This document shows positions 7,801-16,210 of a DNA stretch of 52,672 bases, piece by piece. The notes under the pieces are model-generated. The model was not told where the DNA came from. It ran no database searches and saw only the letters and a list, made by a program, of their open reading frames with translations. The stretch comes from Parvimonas sp. Its GTDB lineage: Bacteria; Bacillota; Clostridia; Tissierellales; Peptoniphilaceae. Positions within the stretch are counted from its first letter, which is position 1, and every line of letters starts with the position of its first letter. The position numbers and the translations under genes are program-made. The stretch lies in NCBI GenBank assembly GCA_022770425.1, contig JALEHY010000047.1, forward strand, positions 1 through 52,672. The letters are read 5' to 3'.

Positions 7801-9201
7801 TTATTTATAATCTTCAACAATCATTTTTGCAAGCTCATGTGGATTACCGCAACCTGTTGTGATTATAGTGTCTTTATTTTTAAATGTTTCAAAAATATAA
7901 TCTCTTGCTTCTTCAAAAGTTTTTAAATAAATTGCATTAACTCCGTTTTTATTCAGTTTTTCAACTAAATCTATTGAGTGTATGGTAGGATCGAATTTTT
8001 CTCTTGCAGCATAAATTTCAGTTACAATAACTTCATCACAATCATCAAAACATTTTGAAAAATCATTTAGCAATGTTTTTGTTCTCGAATAAGTATGTGG
8101 TTGGAAAATACATACAAGCCTACCGTCTTTATGCTCAGCTATTGAATTTAAACAGCTTTTTATTTCTTTTGGGTGATGAGCGTAGTCTGTTAATATTGTT
8201 GCTTTTTTATCATTTCCTATTATACCGTAAATTTCCATTCTTCTATGTAAATTTTTATACTCGGAAATAGCTTTTTTGATTGTTTCGACATCTATACCTG
8301 TTTCACTCGTTGCAATTATGGCTGCGGCAGCGTTGTATATATTATGTCTTCCTATTATATCCAAACAGAAGTGGTGTTTTCCGAAATTTTCACTTTCGAT
8401 GTCAAAGCAAGGATGTCCTATTTTATCAAAAGTTACATTTGTAATGTTGTAAGTCGCATTTTTGTTGTTGACACCAAAGGTTATAACTTTTCCTTTAATA
8501 TGGTCTAAGAGCGGTAAACAATTTTCGTCATCAATATTTATTATAGCTTTAGAGTCCTTATCCAAATTTTTCATATATCCTATGAAAGTATCAACAATAT
8601 GATCCAAATTTTTGTAAAAATCCAAGTGGTCTTCATCAATATTTAAAATAATTGCCATACTTGGATAATAATGCAAAATGTTCGCTTTAAATTCACAAGC
8701 CTCTGTAACTAAATAGTTTTCGCTTCCGCATAAAACATTTCCGTCGATTTCATCCAAATTACCGCCTATTAGAATTGAAGGCTCAAACGGAGAATTTATT
8801 AAAATTTTTGAAATCATACTTGTAGTTGTACTTTTCCCGTGAGAACCTGATATTGCAATAGAATGCAAATAGTTTCTCATAAGAGCTCCCAAAAATTGTC
8901 CTCTTGTGACACATGGAACATCTAAAGATTTTGCCTTTACCAACTCTTCATTGTCCGGAAGTATTGCGTCTGTGTATACCACAAGATCAGGATTTTCAAT
9001 ATTTTCCTTTTTTTGCCCTATAAATATTTTAGCCCCGTTATTTTCTAAAATTTGAATTTCTTTTGACGTATTTCTGTCGCTTCCGGAAATGCTGTATCCT
9101 TTTTTTATAAGCAGTTTAGCAATTCCGCTCATGCTTATTCCACCGATTCCTATGAAATGGATATTTTTATATGTATTATCATTAAAATCAAAAGTAAACA
9201 T
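7801..9201 (-). CDS. murC: UDP-N-acetylmuramate--L-alanine ligase
   Basis: MurC adds the first amino acid, L-Ala, to UDP-MurNAc in the cytoplasmic phase of peptidoglycan synthesis. The 466-residue protein shows the N-terminal Rossmann motif GIGGISMSGIA (about 17-27), the ATP-binding loop SGSHGKSTTT (about 118-127), the central ATPase domain with LNIDEDHLDFY (about 184-194), and the C-terminal Mur ligase domain with DYAHHPKEI (about 338-346). Length is typical. A GGAG ribosome site lies close to the start. The other mur genes are not nearby; murC pairs here with tmcAL instead. Confidence 0.97.
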   Translation of the reverse strand: MFTFDFNDNTYKNIHFIGIGGISMSGIAKLLIKKGYSISGSDRNTSKEIQILENNGAKIFIGQKKENIENPDLVVYTDAILPDNEELVKAKSLDVPCVTRGQFLGALMRNYLHSIAISGSHGKSTTTSMISKILINSPFEPSILIGGNLDEIDGNVLCGSENYLVTEACEFKANILHYYPSMAIILNIDEDHLDFYKNLDHIVDTFIGYMKNLDKDSKAIINIDDENCLPLLDHIKGKVITFGVNNKNATYNITNVTFDKIGHPCFDIESENFGKHHFCLDIIGRHNIYNAAAAIIATSETGIDVETIKKAISEYKNLHRRMEIYGIIGNDKKATILTDYAHHPKEIKSCLNSIAEHKDGRLVCIFQPHTYSRTKTLLNDFSKCFDDCDEVIVTEIYAAREKFDPTIHSIDLVEKLNKNGVNAIYLKTFEEARDYIFETFKNKDTIITTGCGNPHELAKMIVEDYK

Positions 9202-9240
9202 ATTTTCTCCTATTTATAAAAAATTATTTTTTTCAATACA

Positions 9241-9268
9241 ATTATAGCATAATTACCATAATATGCAA
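9241..9268 (-). promoter_or_regulatory. Predicted promoter of murC
   Basis: On the minus strand a TATAAT (9241-9246) with an extended TGC in front is preceded at 16 bp by TTGCAT (9263-9268). The -35 is weak; the extended -10 makes up for it. Confidence 0.45.
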
Positions 9269-9319
9269 CATAAATACATAGTTTTTGTATAAAAGATTTA
9301 TTTTGATATAACTTTTGAG

Positions 9320-9348
9320 TTGAAAAAATATAAAAAGTGTGATATAAT
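9320..9348 (+). promoter_or_regulatory. Predicted promoter of the rimP-nusA-infB operon
   Basis: TTGAAA at 9320-9325 and an extended -10 TGATATAAT ending at 9348, with a 17-bp spacer. Transcription should start near 9355, about 15 nt before the leader hairpin. Confidence 0.75.
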
Positions 9349-9369
9349 AATAAAAAATATTCTGAAAGG

Positions 9370-9394
9370 AAAGAGTGGGCAAAACCCACTCTTT
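9370..9394 (+). promoter_or_regulatory. Leader hairpin upstream of rimP
   Basis: A perfect 10-bp stem AAAGAGTGGG/CCCACTCTTT (9370-9379 with 9385-9394) with a 5-nt loop sits at the very 5' end of the nusA operon message. It is followed by CGTTTT, a poor U tract. Similar AGTGGG/CCCACT hairpins precede rimP in other Firmicutes as I recall, so it may be a site of NusA-responsive attenuation or an mRNA stabiliser. No competing antiterminator structure is apparent in the 30 nt that remain before rimP. Confidence 0.55.
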
Positions 9395-9425
9395 CGTTTT
9401 AATCAAATTTGGGAAGGAGAAAAAT

Positions 9426-9890
9426 TTGAAAAAAGAAAAAGAACTTTTAAAGATTATCGAAGAAACTTTTAAACCGGAATTTTTAAAAAACAACATAGAA
9501 TTTGTAGATGTAGAATATGTTAAAGAACCTAAGGGAAATGTGCTTAGAATTTTTATCGATAAGGAAGGTGGAGTCGATTTGGATTCTTGTGAATTAGCAA
9601 GTAATTTAGTGAGTGATTGGTTAGACGATGTTGATCCTATCGAAGAGTCTTATTTTTTAGAAGTATCATCACCGGGTGCCGAACGAGAGATAAAAGATGA
9701 TGAACATTTAAAAAATTTTGTGGGAAAGAAAATTCTAATTAAAATGTATAAAAAATATTTAGGTCAAAAAGAATTTGTAGGATATTTGAAAATTTTTGAT
9801 AAAGAAAATTTAACTATTGAAATAGGAACGGGAAATTTGACTTTCAATAGAAAAGATATAGCCATAATAAAATCACAAATTGAAATGTAA
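9426..9890 (+). CDS. rimP: Ribosome maturation factor RimP
   Basis: RimP assists maturation of the 30S subunit. The 154-residue product carries the family signature from FVDVEYVKEPKGNVLRIFID through DLDSCELASNLVSDWLD to FLEVSSPGAERE, followed by the SH3-like C-terminal domain ending KDIAIIKSQIEM. The frame is open upstream to 9375, but that region holds the leader hairpin; AAGGAG at 9414-9419 and the TTG at 9426 give a normal spacing and a normal length. It is the first gene of the nusA/infB operon and lies 10 nt before nusA. Confidence 0.95.
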   Translation: MKKEKELLKIIEETFKPEFLKNNIEFVDVEYVKEPKGNVLRIFIDKEGGVDLDSCELASNLVSDWLDDVDPIEESYFLEVSSPGAEREIKDDEHLKNFVGKKILIKMYKKYLGQKEFVGYLKIFDKENLTIEIGTGNLTFNRKDIAIIKSQIEM

Positions 9891-9900
9891 GGAGAATACT

Positions 9901-11016
9901 ATGAAAGGTACAACAGATTTTTTAAGAGCTTTAGATGAAATTGAACATGAAAAAGGCGTTTCGAAAGAGATTATATTTGACTCTTTAGAAAAGGCTCTTT
10001 TAAAGAGTTATGAGAAAAATTTTGGTGAGTATGAGAATGTTAAAATTAATATTAACAGAACAAACGGTAAAGTGGAACTTTTTGCTTTGAAAAAAGTAGT
10101 TGAAGAAGTTTGTGACAATATTACCGAAATTTCTTTAAATGAGGCAAGAGCAATAAGTACGAAATATGCTTTAGGAGATGAAGTCGCAATAAAATTAAAA
10201 ACTATGGATTTTGGAAGAGTTGCAGCACAAACTGCAAGAAACATAGTTATTCAAAAGATAAAAGATGCTGAAAGAGAAGTTATTTATAATGAATTTCAAG
10301 AAAAAGAAAGAGAACTTGTTTCAGGTCAAATTCAAAGAATTGACAGAAATAATTTATTTATAGATTTAGGAAAAATCGAAGCGATTGTTACTCCTGCCGA
10401 ACAGATAAAAACAGAAGTATACAGAGTTGGAGAAAGACTTAAATTTTATGTAAAAGAAGTTAAGAATACTACAAAAGGAGCACAAATTTTACTTTCAAGA
10501 GCAGATGTAAATTTTGTTTTAAGACTTTTCGAGTTGGAAGTTCCTGAAATTTCAGACGGAACTGTTGAAATTCAATCCATTTCAAGAGAAGCCGGAAGTA
10601 GGACAAAAATATCCGTTTTTTCAAGAAATGAAGATGTCGATCCTGTTGGAGCTTGTGTTGGATTTAAAAGAGCAAGAGTCAGCTCAATCATTAAAGAATT
10701 AAACGGAGAAAAAATAGATATTATAGTTTACAGTAAAGATGTTAAAGAATATTTAGCAAATGCCATAAGTCCGTCAGAGGTTATTGCGGTATTTCTTAAT
10801 GAAAATGAAAATAAAGCAAGAATTATCGTTCCGGATTCTCAATTATCTCTTGCAATCGGTAAAGAAGGTCAAAATGCAAGACTTGCTGCTAAACTTACTA
10901 ATTGGAGAATTGATATAAAAGGATTTGAAAGATATAAACAAGATATTGAAAACGGAACTATTGAACCTACTTTTGACGGAGAAGAAGAATTTATAAATAA
11001 CGGATTCAGTTTGTAG
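9901..11016 (+). CDS. nusA: Transcription termination/antitermination protein NusA
   Basis: NusA binds RNA polymerase and nascent RNA and modulates pausing, termination and antitermination. The 371-residue protein has the N-terminal polymerase-binding domain (to about residue 125), an S1 domain (about 130-200, with ELVSGQIQRIDRNNLFIDLG) and two KH domains (about 225-345, with VGACVGFKRARV and LAIGKEGQNARLAAKLTNW). It lacks the acidic C-terminal repeats of enterobacterial NusA, as is normal for Firmicutes. An upstream in-frame ATG at 9880 is inside rimP; AAGGAG at 9889-9894 supports the ATG at 9901. Confidence 0.98.
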   Translation: MKGTTDFLRALDEIEHEKGVSKEIIFDSLEKALLKSYEKNFGEYENVKININRTNGKVELFALKKVVEEVCDNITEISLNEARAISTKYALGDEVAIKLKTMDFGRVAAQTARNIVIQKIKDAEREVIYNEFQEKERELVSGQIQRIDRNNLFIDLGKIEAIVTPAEQIKTEVYRVGERLKFYVKEVKNTTKGAQILLSRADVNFVLRLFELEVPEISDGTVEIQSISREAGSRTKISVFSRNEDVDPVGACVGFKRARVSSIIKELNGEKIDIIVYSKDVKEYLANAISPSEVIAVFLNENENKARIIVPDSQLSLAIGKEGQNARLAAKLTNWRIDIKGFERYKQDIENGTIEPTFDGEEEFINNGFSL

Positions 11017-11024
11017 GAGACAGT

Positions 11025-11294
11025 ATGAAAGTAAAAAAAATACCTATGAGAAAATGTGTTGCTTGTGGAGAACAAAAAGAAAAGAAAGATTTACTAAGAA
11101 TTGTAAACAACAAAGAAGAAGGAATTTTGTTTGATGAAACCGGTAAAAAAAACGGTAGAGGAGCATACATTTGTAAATCAAGTAAGTGTTTGGAAAAAGT
11201 AAAGAAGACAAAAAGATTAAGTACGGCGTTAGAATCTGAAATAAGCAGTGAATTTTATGAAAAGTTAAAAGAATATGTGGATTCTATTGAATAG
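11025..11294 (+). CDS. rnpM: RNase P modulator RnpM (YlxR family)
   Basis: The 89-residue protein belongs to the YlxR/DUF448 family, shown in Bacillus to bind RNase P RNA and reduce its activity. The conserved RKCVACGEQKEKKDLLRIV near the N terminus and GRGAYICKSSKCLEKVKKTKRL are visible, with four Cys in CxxC and CxxxxxC positions. AGGAG lies 8 nt before the ATG. In the usual Firmicute order ylxQ, an L7Ae-type kink-turn binder, follows; here infB begins only 15 nt downstream, so ylxQ is missing from this operon. Confidence 0.93.
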   Translation: MKVKKIPMRKCVACGEQKEKKDLLRIVNNKEEGILFDETGKKNGRGAYICKSSKCLEKVKKTKRLSTALESEISSEFYEKLKEYVDSIE

Positions 11295-11309
11295 CAAAGG
11301 GGTGCTGAT

Positions 11310-13964
11310 ATGAGTAAAGTTAGAGTGCATGAACTTGCAAAAGGTTTAAATTTATCAAGTAAAGATTTAATAAATATAATTACAAATTTAGGTGTGGATG
11401 TTAAAAGTCATATGTCTATTTTGGAAGGGAAAGACTTGGAAATAGTAATAGGTCATTTTAGAAAAAATGAAAATAAAGAAAATGTGATAACAGAAGACAA
11501 ATCTTCACAAAAATCAGAAATAAAAGAAAATAAGGAAAAGATTGAAAATTTGAATAAAGAAGTAAAGACATTTAAAGAAAACAGAGAAAAAAAGGAATTT
11601 AATAAGGACGGTAAACCATACAATAAAGATAAAAAAGAAGGTTTTAACAGAGAAAGCAAGCCATATAACAAGGACAAAAAAGAAGGCTATAACAAAGACA
11701 ACAGGCCTTTTAATAAAGATAAGAAAGATTTTAATAAGGACGGTAAACCATACAACAAAGACAAAAAAGAAGGTTTTAACAGAGAAAACAAGCCATACAA
11801 TAAGGATAAAAAAGAAGGCTACAACAAAGATAACAGACCTTTTAATAAAGACAAGAAAGATTTTAATAAAGATAATAAACCTTATAACAAAGACAGAAAA
11901 GAAGGTTTTAATAAAGATAGTAAATCGTACAATAAAGACAGAAAAGATTTTAAAAAATTTGATGATAAAAAGAGAGATTTTTTAGATGATGTTGTTGAAG
12001 TTGTTGATCCTGCAATAGAAAAAAGAGATGCAAGAAAAACACATTTGCAAGGTCAAGAAAAGAACAAGAAAAACAAATCTCTAAATGAACATAAAATGAG
12101 AGAGGATAGAAATCCGAATTTAATATTAAAACCTGCTAAGAAGAAAAATAAAGCAAATCACAAAACTAAAAGTGATAGTGATTTAGAATTTGAAAGCAAG
12201 GTTGAAAATGTTGGAGAAATTAAAATTCCTGAAAGTATAATTGTAAAAGATTTCGCAGATGCAATCGGAGTCAGCAGTGCACAGGTTATTTCAAAACTTA
12301 TAGCACTTGGAGTAATGGCAGGAATGAATCAAGAAATAGATTTTGATTGTGCTTCAATTATTGCAGATGAATTTGGTAAAAAAGTTATTTTGGAAACACC
12401 TGAAATTACAGAAGAAAATGAAATTTTATCTTTAGACTACGAAGATAAAGCCGAAGATTTAATTGCAAGACCTCCTGTTGTAACTGTAATGGGGCATGTC
12501 GATCATGGAAAAACTTCACTTTTAGACTATATAAGGAAAGCAAAAGTTACAAGTCAAGAAGCCGGTGGAATTACTCAACATATCGGTGCGTATACAGTAA
12601 ATATAAATAATAATAAAATTGTATTTTTAGATACTCCTGGTCACGAGGCATTTACAGCTATGCGTTCAAGAGGTGCAAAAGTTACCGATATTTCAATTTT
12701 AGTTGTTGCCGCTGACGACGGAGTTATGCCTCAAACTATCGAAGCAATAAATCACTCAAAAGATGCCGGTGTTCCTATAATTGTTGCAATAAATAAAATT
12801 GATAAAGACGGAGCTAATCCTGATAGAGTGAAAACAGAGCTTGCAGATAACGGTTTGTTGCCTGAAGATTGGGGCGGAGATGTAATTACGATGCCGGTTT
12901 CCGCAAAGACAGGTGAAGGAATTGACGAACTTTTGGAAATGGTACTTATGGTTGCGGAAGTTGAGGAATTAAAAGCAAATCCTAACAGAATGGCAATAGG
13001 AACCGTAATTGAAGCACAACTTGATAAAGGTCGTGGTCCTGTAGCTACCGTTTTAGTTCAAAAAGGTACTTTAAATTCCGGAGATATGGTTATTTCGGGA
13101 ACTTCAACAGGTAGAATAAGAGCTATGTTTGACGATAAAGGTAAAAAAATTAAAAAAGCAGCGCCATCCACTCCGGTTGTTATTTTGGGATTATCAGAAG
13201 TTCCTGATGCGGGAAGCTTTATTTATGCAGTAAAAGATGAAAAGACTGCAAGAGGATATGCACAAAGAATTATAAATGTACAAAAAGAAAGTATGATTTC
13301 TTCCGGAAATAAAGTTTCATTAGATGATTTATTTAATAAAATTCAAGACGGAAATTTAAAAGAAATAAAAATAATTGTTAAAACCGATGTAAAAGGAACA
13401 ATAGATGCTGTTAAAAATTCATTGGAAAAATTGAGTAATGAAGAAGTAAGAGTAAATATAATCCATGGCGCAGTCGGTGCGATTAACGAATCTGACGTTA
13501 TGCTTGCTTCAGCAAGTAATGCAATCATAATAGGATTTAATGTAAGACCTTCTCAAGGTGCAATTGATATGTCAAGACATGAAAGTGTTGATATAAGAAC
13601 ATACAGAGTTATTTATGATGCCATTGAAGATATTAAGTTGGCTGTAAAAGGTATGTTGGCTCCTAAATTTGTTGAAGAGGTTATTGGTAGAGCGGAAGTT
13701 AGAGCTACATTTAAAGTTCCTAATATCGGAACCGTTGCGGGTGTTTATGTTTTAAACGGTAAAGTTACAAGAAATGCTAAAGTAAGATTACTAAGAGATG
13801 GTATTATTTTACATGAAGGAGAAATTTCATCTCTAAAAAGATTTAAAGACGATGCTAAGGAACTTTTAACAGGTTATGAAGGCGGTCTTGGAATTTTGGG
13901 ATATAATGATTTGAAAGAATCTGATATAATTGAAGCTTATATTGACAAAGAAGTTGAAAGATAG
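11310..13964 (+). CDS. infB: Translation initiation factor IF-2
   Basis: IF-2 delivers fMet-tRNA to the 30S subunit and promotes subunit joining. The 884-residue product has an N-terminal IF2_N helix-turn domain (residues 1-50), a Lys/Asp/Asn-rich linker that includes eight 14-15-residue repeats (97-213), a second IF2_N-like segment (about 307-360), and the GTPase domain with GHVDHGKTS (about 395-403), DTPGHEAF and NKID, followed by domains II-IV. GGGGTG precedes the ATG. The repeated linker is unusual in its regularity; the catalytic half is ordinary. The product is cytosolic and essential by family knowledge. Confidence 0.98.
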   Translation: MSKVRVHELAKGLNLSSKDLINIITNLGVDVKSHMSILEGKDLEIVIGHFRKNENKENVITEDKSSQKSEIKENKEKIENLNKEVKTFKENREKKEFNKDGKPYNKDKKEGFNRESKPYNKDKKEGYNKDNRPFNKDKKDFNKDGKPYNKDKKEGFNRENKPYNKDKKEGYNKDNRPFNKDKKDFNKDNKPYNKDRKEGFNKDSKSYNKDRKDFKKFDDKKRDFLDDVVEVVDPAIEKRDARKTHLQGQEKNKKNKSLNEHKMREDRNPNLILKPAKKKNKANHKTKSDSDLEFESKVENVGEIKIPESIIVKDFADAIGVSSAQVISKLIALGVMAGMNQEIDFDCASIIADEFGKKVILETPEITEENEILSLDYEDKAEDLIARPPVVTVMGHVDHGKTSLLDYIRKAKVTSQEAGGITQHIGAYTVNINNNKIVFLDTPGHEAFTAMRSRGAKVTDISILVVAADDGVMPQTIEAINHSKDAGVPIIVAINKIDKDGANPDRVKTELADNGLLPEDWGGDVITMPVSAKTGEGIDELLEMVLMVAEVEELKANPNRMAIGTVIEAQLDKGRGPVATVLVQKGTLNSGDMVISGTSTGRIRAMFDDKGKKIKKAAPSTPVVILGLSEVPDAGSFIYAVKDEKTARGYAQRIINVQKESMISSGNKVSLDDLFNKIQDGNLKEIKIIVKTDVKGTIDAVKNSLEKLSNEEVRVNIIHGAVGAINESDVMLASASNAIIIGFNVRPSQGAIDMSRHESVDIRTYRVIYDAIEDIKLAVKGMLAPKFVEEVIGRAEVRATFKVPNIGTVAGVYVLNGKVTRNAKVRLLRDGIILHEGEISSLKRFKDDAKELLTGYEGGLGILGYNDLKESDIIEAYIDKEVER
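11598..11948 (+). repeat. In-frame tandem repeats in the IF-2 linker
   Basis: Eight units of 15, 15, 14, 15, 15, 14, 15 and 14 codons fill 351 bp exactly. The unit is close to FNKDGKPYNKDKKEG with F or Y at position 1. A higher-order 44-codon (132-bp) block, made of units 1-3, is repeated as units 4-6 with one residue changed. DNA similarity is high enough for slippage or recombination to change copy number. Confidence 0.9.
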
Positions 13965-13972
13965 AGGTTAAT

Positions 13973-14368
13973 ATGAATATAAAAAGACTTGGTAGAATAG
14001 AATCTGAAATAAACAGAGTTTTATCAGATTGTATTTGTAATGGTATTAAAGATAACAGAGTTAATCCGTCAATTACAAGTATAACAAAGGTTAGTCTAAC
14101 AAATGATTTAGGAATTTGTTATGTTAAAATCAGTGTTTTCGGTGATGATAAAGTTAAAGAAAAAACTTTGAGCGGTTTGGAACATGCAACAGGATATTTT
14201 AAAAAGCGAATTGCAGAAACTTTAGATTTAAGACATACTCCAAAACTTATTTTTAAACTTGATGAGTCTTTTGAAAAAGGTGTTTTAATGAATGAATTAA
14301 TTACAAAAGTTTCAAAAGAAGACGAAGAAAAGAGAAAACTTTATGGAACAGATACTGAAGAAGAATAA
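13973..14368 (+). CDS. rbfA: Ribosome-binding factor A
   Basis: RbfA binds the 30S subunit and acts in late 16S rRNA maturation. The 131-residue product has the KH-like fold hallmarks: RIESEINRVLSDCI at the N terminus, the NDLGICYVKISVFG strand, and LDLRHTPKLIFKLDESFEKG near residue 82-100. Length is typical. It follows infB by 8 nt with GAGG as ribosome site, and its last 26 nt overlap the start of nrnA, indicating translational coupling. Confidence 0.96.
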   Translation: MNIKRLGRIESEINRVLSDCICNGIKDNRVNPSITSITKVSLTNDLGICYVKISVFGDDKVKEKTLSGLEHATGYFKKRIAETLDLRHTPKLIFKLDESFEKGVLMNELITKVSKEDEEKRKLYGTDTEEE

Positions 14369-15335
14369 CAGTCCGTCAGAAATTTTTGAACTTATAAAAA
14401 GTTCTGATAAAATCGGAGTAATTTCACATAAGAGTCCGGATGGGGATAATATCGGTTCAACAATTGCTATGGTTCTCGGAATTAGAGAAAATCTAAATAA
14501 AGATGTATTCGGAATCAAAGTTGATTATTTCCCGAAAGATTTATTATTTCTTAAAACCCTTGAAAATATAAAAGAGGTTGAAACACAAAATTTAGATTTA
14601 CTGATTTATGTTGATTGCGGAGAAGTTGACAGACCGGGAGATATTGGCGATATTTTTAGAAAAAGAGCTAAAAAAACGATAAATATAGATCATCATAAAA
14701 CCAATGAATATTTTGCAGATTTAAATTATGTGTTTCCTAATATGAGTTCGACTTGTGAAATAGTTTTTAATCTATTTAAAGAATTTAATTTCAGTATTTC
14801 AAAAGATATAGCTGACGCTTTGTTGGTTGGAATAAATACAGATACTTACAGATTTTTGTATGAGTCTTCAAGTTCGTCCACATTGAGAGTTTGTGCAGAA
14901 CTTTATGATTTAGGTGCGGATAAAGACTATATTTATAAAAAACTTTATCAGAATAATAATTTTGAAGTTGAAATGTTGAAAAATAAGATAATAAATAGGG
15001 CAAAATTTTTCTTTGACAGGCAAGTGGCAGTAATGGTTGCCTTTAAATCTGATTTTGAAAATAATGGTATTTCTATGGATATGATAGACAGTGTTGTAAA
15101 TTATTACAGAGATATTGACGGTTTTGAAGTTTCGATATTATTTAAAGAAATTGAAGACAATCTTTTTAAAGGAAGTGTCAGAAGTAAAAATTTTGTTGAT
15201 GTTTCAAAAGTTTGTTTACAATTAAACGGAGGAGGACATACTCGTTCTTCAGGTTGTAGAATTGAAGGGGATTTTGAAACTGTAACAGAAAAAATAATAG
15301 AAGTTTTGAAAAGAGAGTATTTTAATGGAATATAA
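14343..15335 (+). CDS. nrnA: Bifunctional oligoribonuclease/pAp phosphatase NrnA
   Basis: NrnA degrades nanoRNAs of a few nucleotides and dephosphorylates 3'-phosphoadenosine 5'-phosphate. The 330-residue DHH-family protein shows SHKSPDGDNIGS (about 28-39), DCGEVDRPGD, the DHH motif in NIDHHKTNEY (about 118-127) and the DHHA1 domain with the glycine motif NGGGHTRSSG (about 298-307). It overlaps rbfA by 26 nt and truB by 11 nt, so it is translated as part of a tightly coupled block. The position between rbfA and truB is the standard one in Firmicutes. Confidence 0.95.
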   Translation: MEQILKKNNSPSEIFELIKSSDKIGVISHKSPDGDNIGSTIAMVLGIRENLNKDVFGIKVDYFPKDLLFLKTLENIKEVETQNLDLLIYVDCGEVDRPGDIGDIFRKRAKKTINIDHHKTNEYFADLNYVFPNMSSTCEIVFNLFKEFNFSISKDIADALLVGINTDTYRFLYESSSSSTLRVCAELYDLGADKDYIYKKLYQNNNFEVEMLKNKIINRAKFFFDRQVAVMVAFKSDFENNGISMDMIDSVVNYYRDIDGFEVSILFKEIEDNLFKGSVRSKNFVDVSKVCLQLNGGGHTRSSGCRIEGDFETVTEKIIEVLKREYFNGI

Positions 15336-16206
15336 TGGCGTTTTAAATGTATATAAACCTATGGGTTATACAAGCAGAGATGTTGTTAATATAGTAAGAA
15401 AAATTTATTCTACAAAAAAGGTAGGACACGCAGGAACTTTAGATCCCAATGCTACCGGTGTCCTACCTGTTTGCATTGGGAAAGCTACAAGACTTGTAGA
15501 TTATATTCAATCTATGGGGAAATCTTATGTAGGAGAAATGACTTTGGGTGTTTCTACTGATACTTTGGATATTTGGGGAAATATTGTCAACAGTTGCGAT
15601 GTTAAATTCGATTATAATAAGTTTAAAGAAAGTGTCAATAACATTAATGGTAAAAAAATTTTTCAAATTCCTCCGATGTATTCTGCATTGAAAAAAGACG
15701 GTAAAAAATTATATGAATACGCAAGAGAAGGAATTGAAATTGAAAGAGAAAAGCGAGAAGTAGAGATTTATTCTTTAAAAGTTATTAATTTTTTTGACAA
15801 CAAAATTAGGTTAAAGGTTTCTTGTTCAAAAGGAACTTATATAAGAGTTTTGTTTGAAGATTTGGCAAAATCTGTTGGTAGTTTATCTTATATGAGTAGT
15901 TTGTGCAGAGATTCTTATGGGATTTTCTCTATTAAAGACTCTGTTTCTTTAAACAGGCTTAAAAATTTTAATGACAAAGAACTTTTTGATACTCTTATAA
16001 AAATTGAAGATATTTACGAATATGACAGTATTAATTTTGATATGAAATATTTTAAGCATATTTCAAACGGGTTAAGAAAAAGTTTTTGTATTGATAAAAC
16101 GGGAATATTTAAAATATATTGTGGAAATATTTTTATCGGAATCGGAGAACTTGTTTCTGATGGCAATGAAAAGATATTGAAAATGAAAAATATATTTTTA
16201 GGTTAG
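15325..16206 (+). CDS. truB: tRNA pseudouridine(55) synthase
   Basis: TruB makes pseudouridine 55 in the T-loop of tRNAs. The 293-residue protein has the N-terminal GVLNVYKPMGYTS motif and the catalytic Asp40 in GHAGTLDPNATGVL, followed by the IPPMYSALKKDGKKLYEYAR motif and the SKGTYIRVL motif. Start ATG lies 11 nt inside the end of nrnA. Length is in the normal range for Firmicutes. ribF follows after 4 nt. Confidence 0.97.
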   Translation: MEYNGVLNVYKPMGYTSRDVVNIVRKIYSTKKVGHAGTLDPNATGVLPVCIGKATRLVDYIQSMGKSYVGEMTLGVSTDTLDIWGNIVNSCDVKFDYNKFKESVNNINGKKIFQIPPMYSALKKDGKKLYEYAREGIEIEREKREVEIYSLKVINFFDNKIRLKVSCSKGTYIRVLFEDLAKSVGSLSYMSSLCRDSYGIFSIKDSVSLNRLKNFNDKELFDTLIKIEDIYEYDSINFDMKYFKHISNGLRKSFCIDKTGIFKIYCGNIFIGIGELVSDGNEKILKMKNIFLG

Positions 16207-16210
16207 AATT

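Noticed and set aside
11453..11677. Minus-strand frame with repeated LLSLLKPSFLSLLYG-type sequence
   Set aside because: It is the reverse complement of the IF-2 linker repeats; the regularity comes from the sense gene.
11598..11948. Regular repeats that could be mistaken for a CRISPR array
   Set aside because: Units are 42-45 bp, contiguous without unique spacers and in frame with infB, so they are coding repeats.
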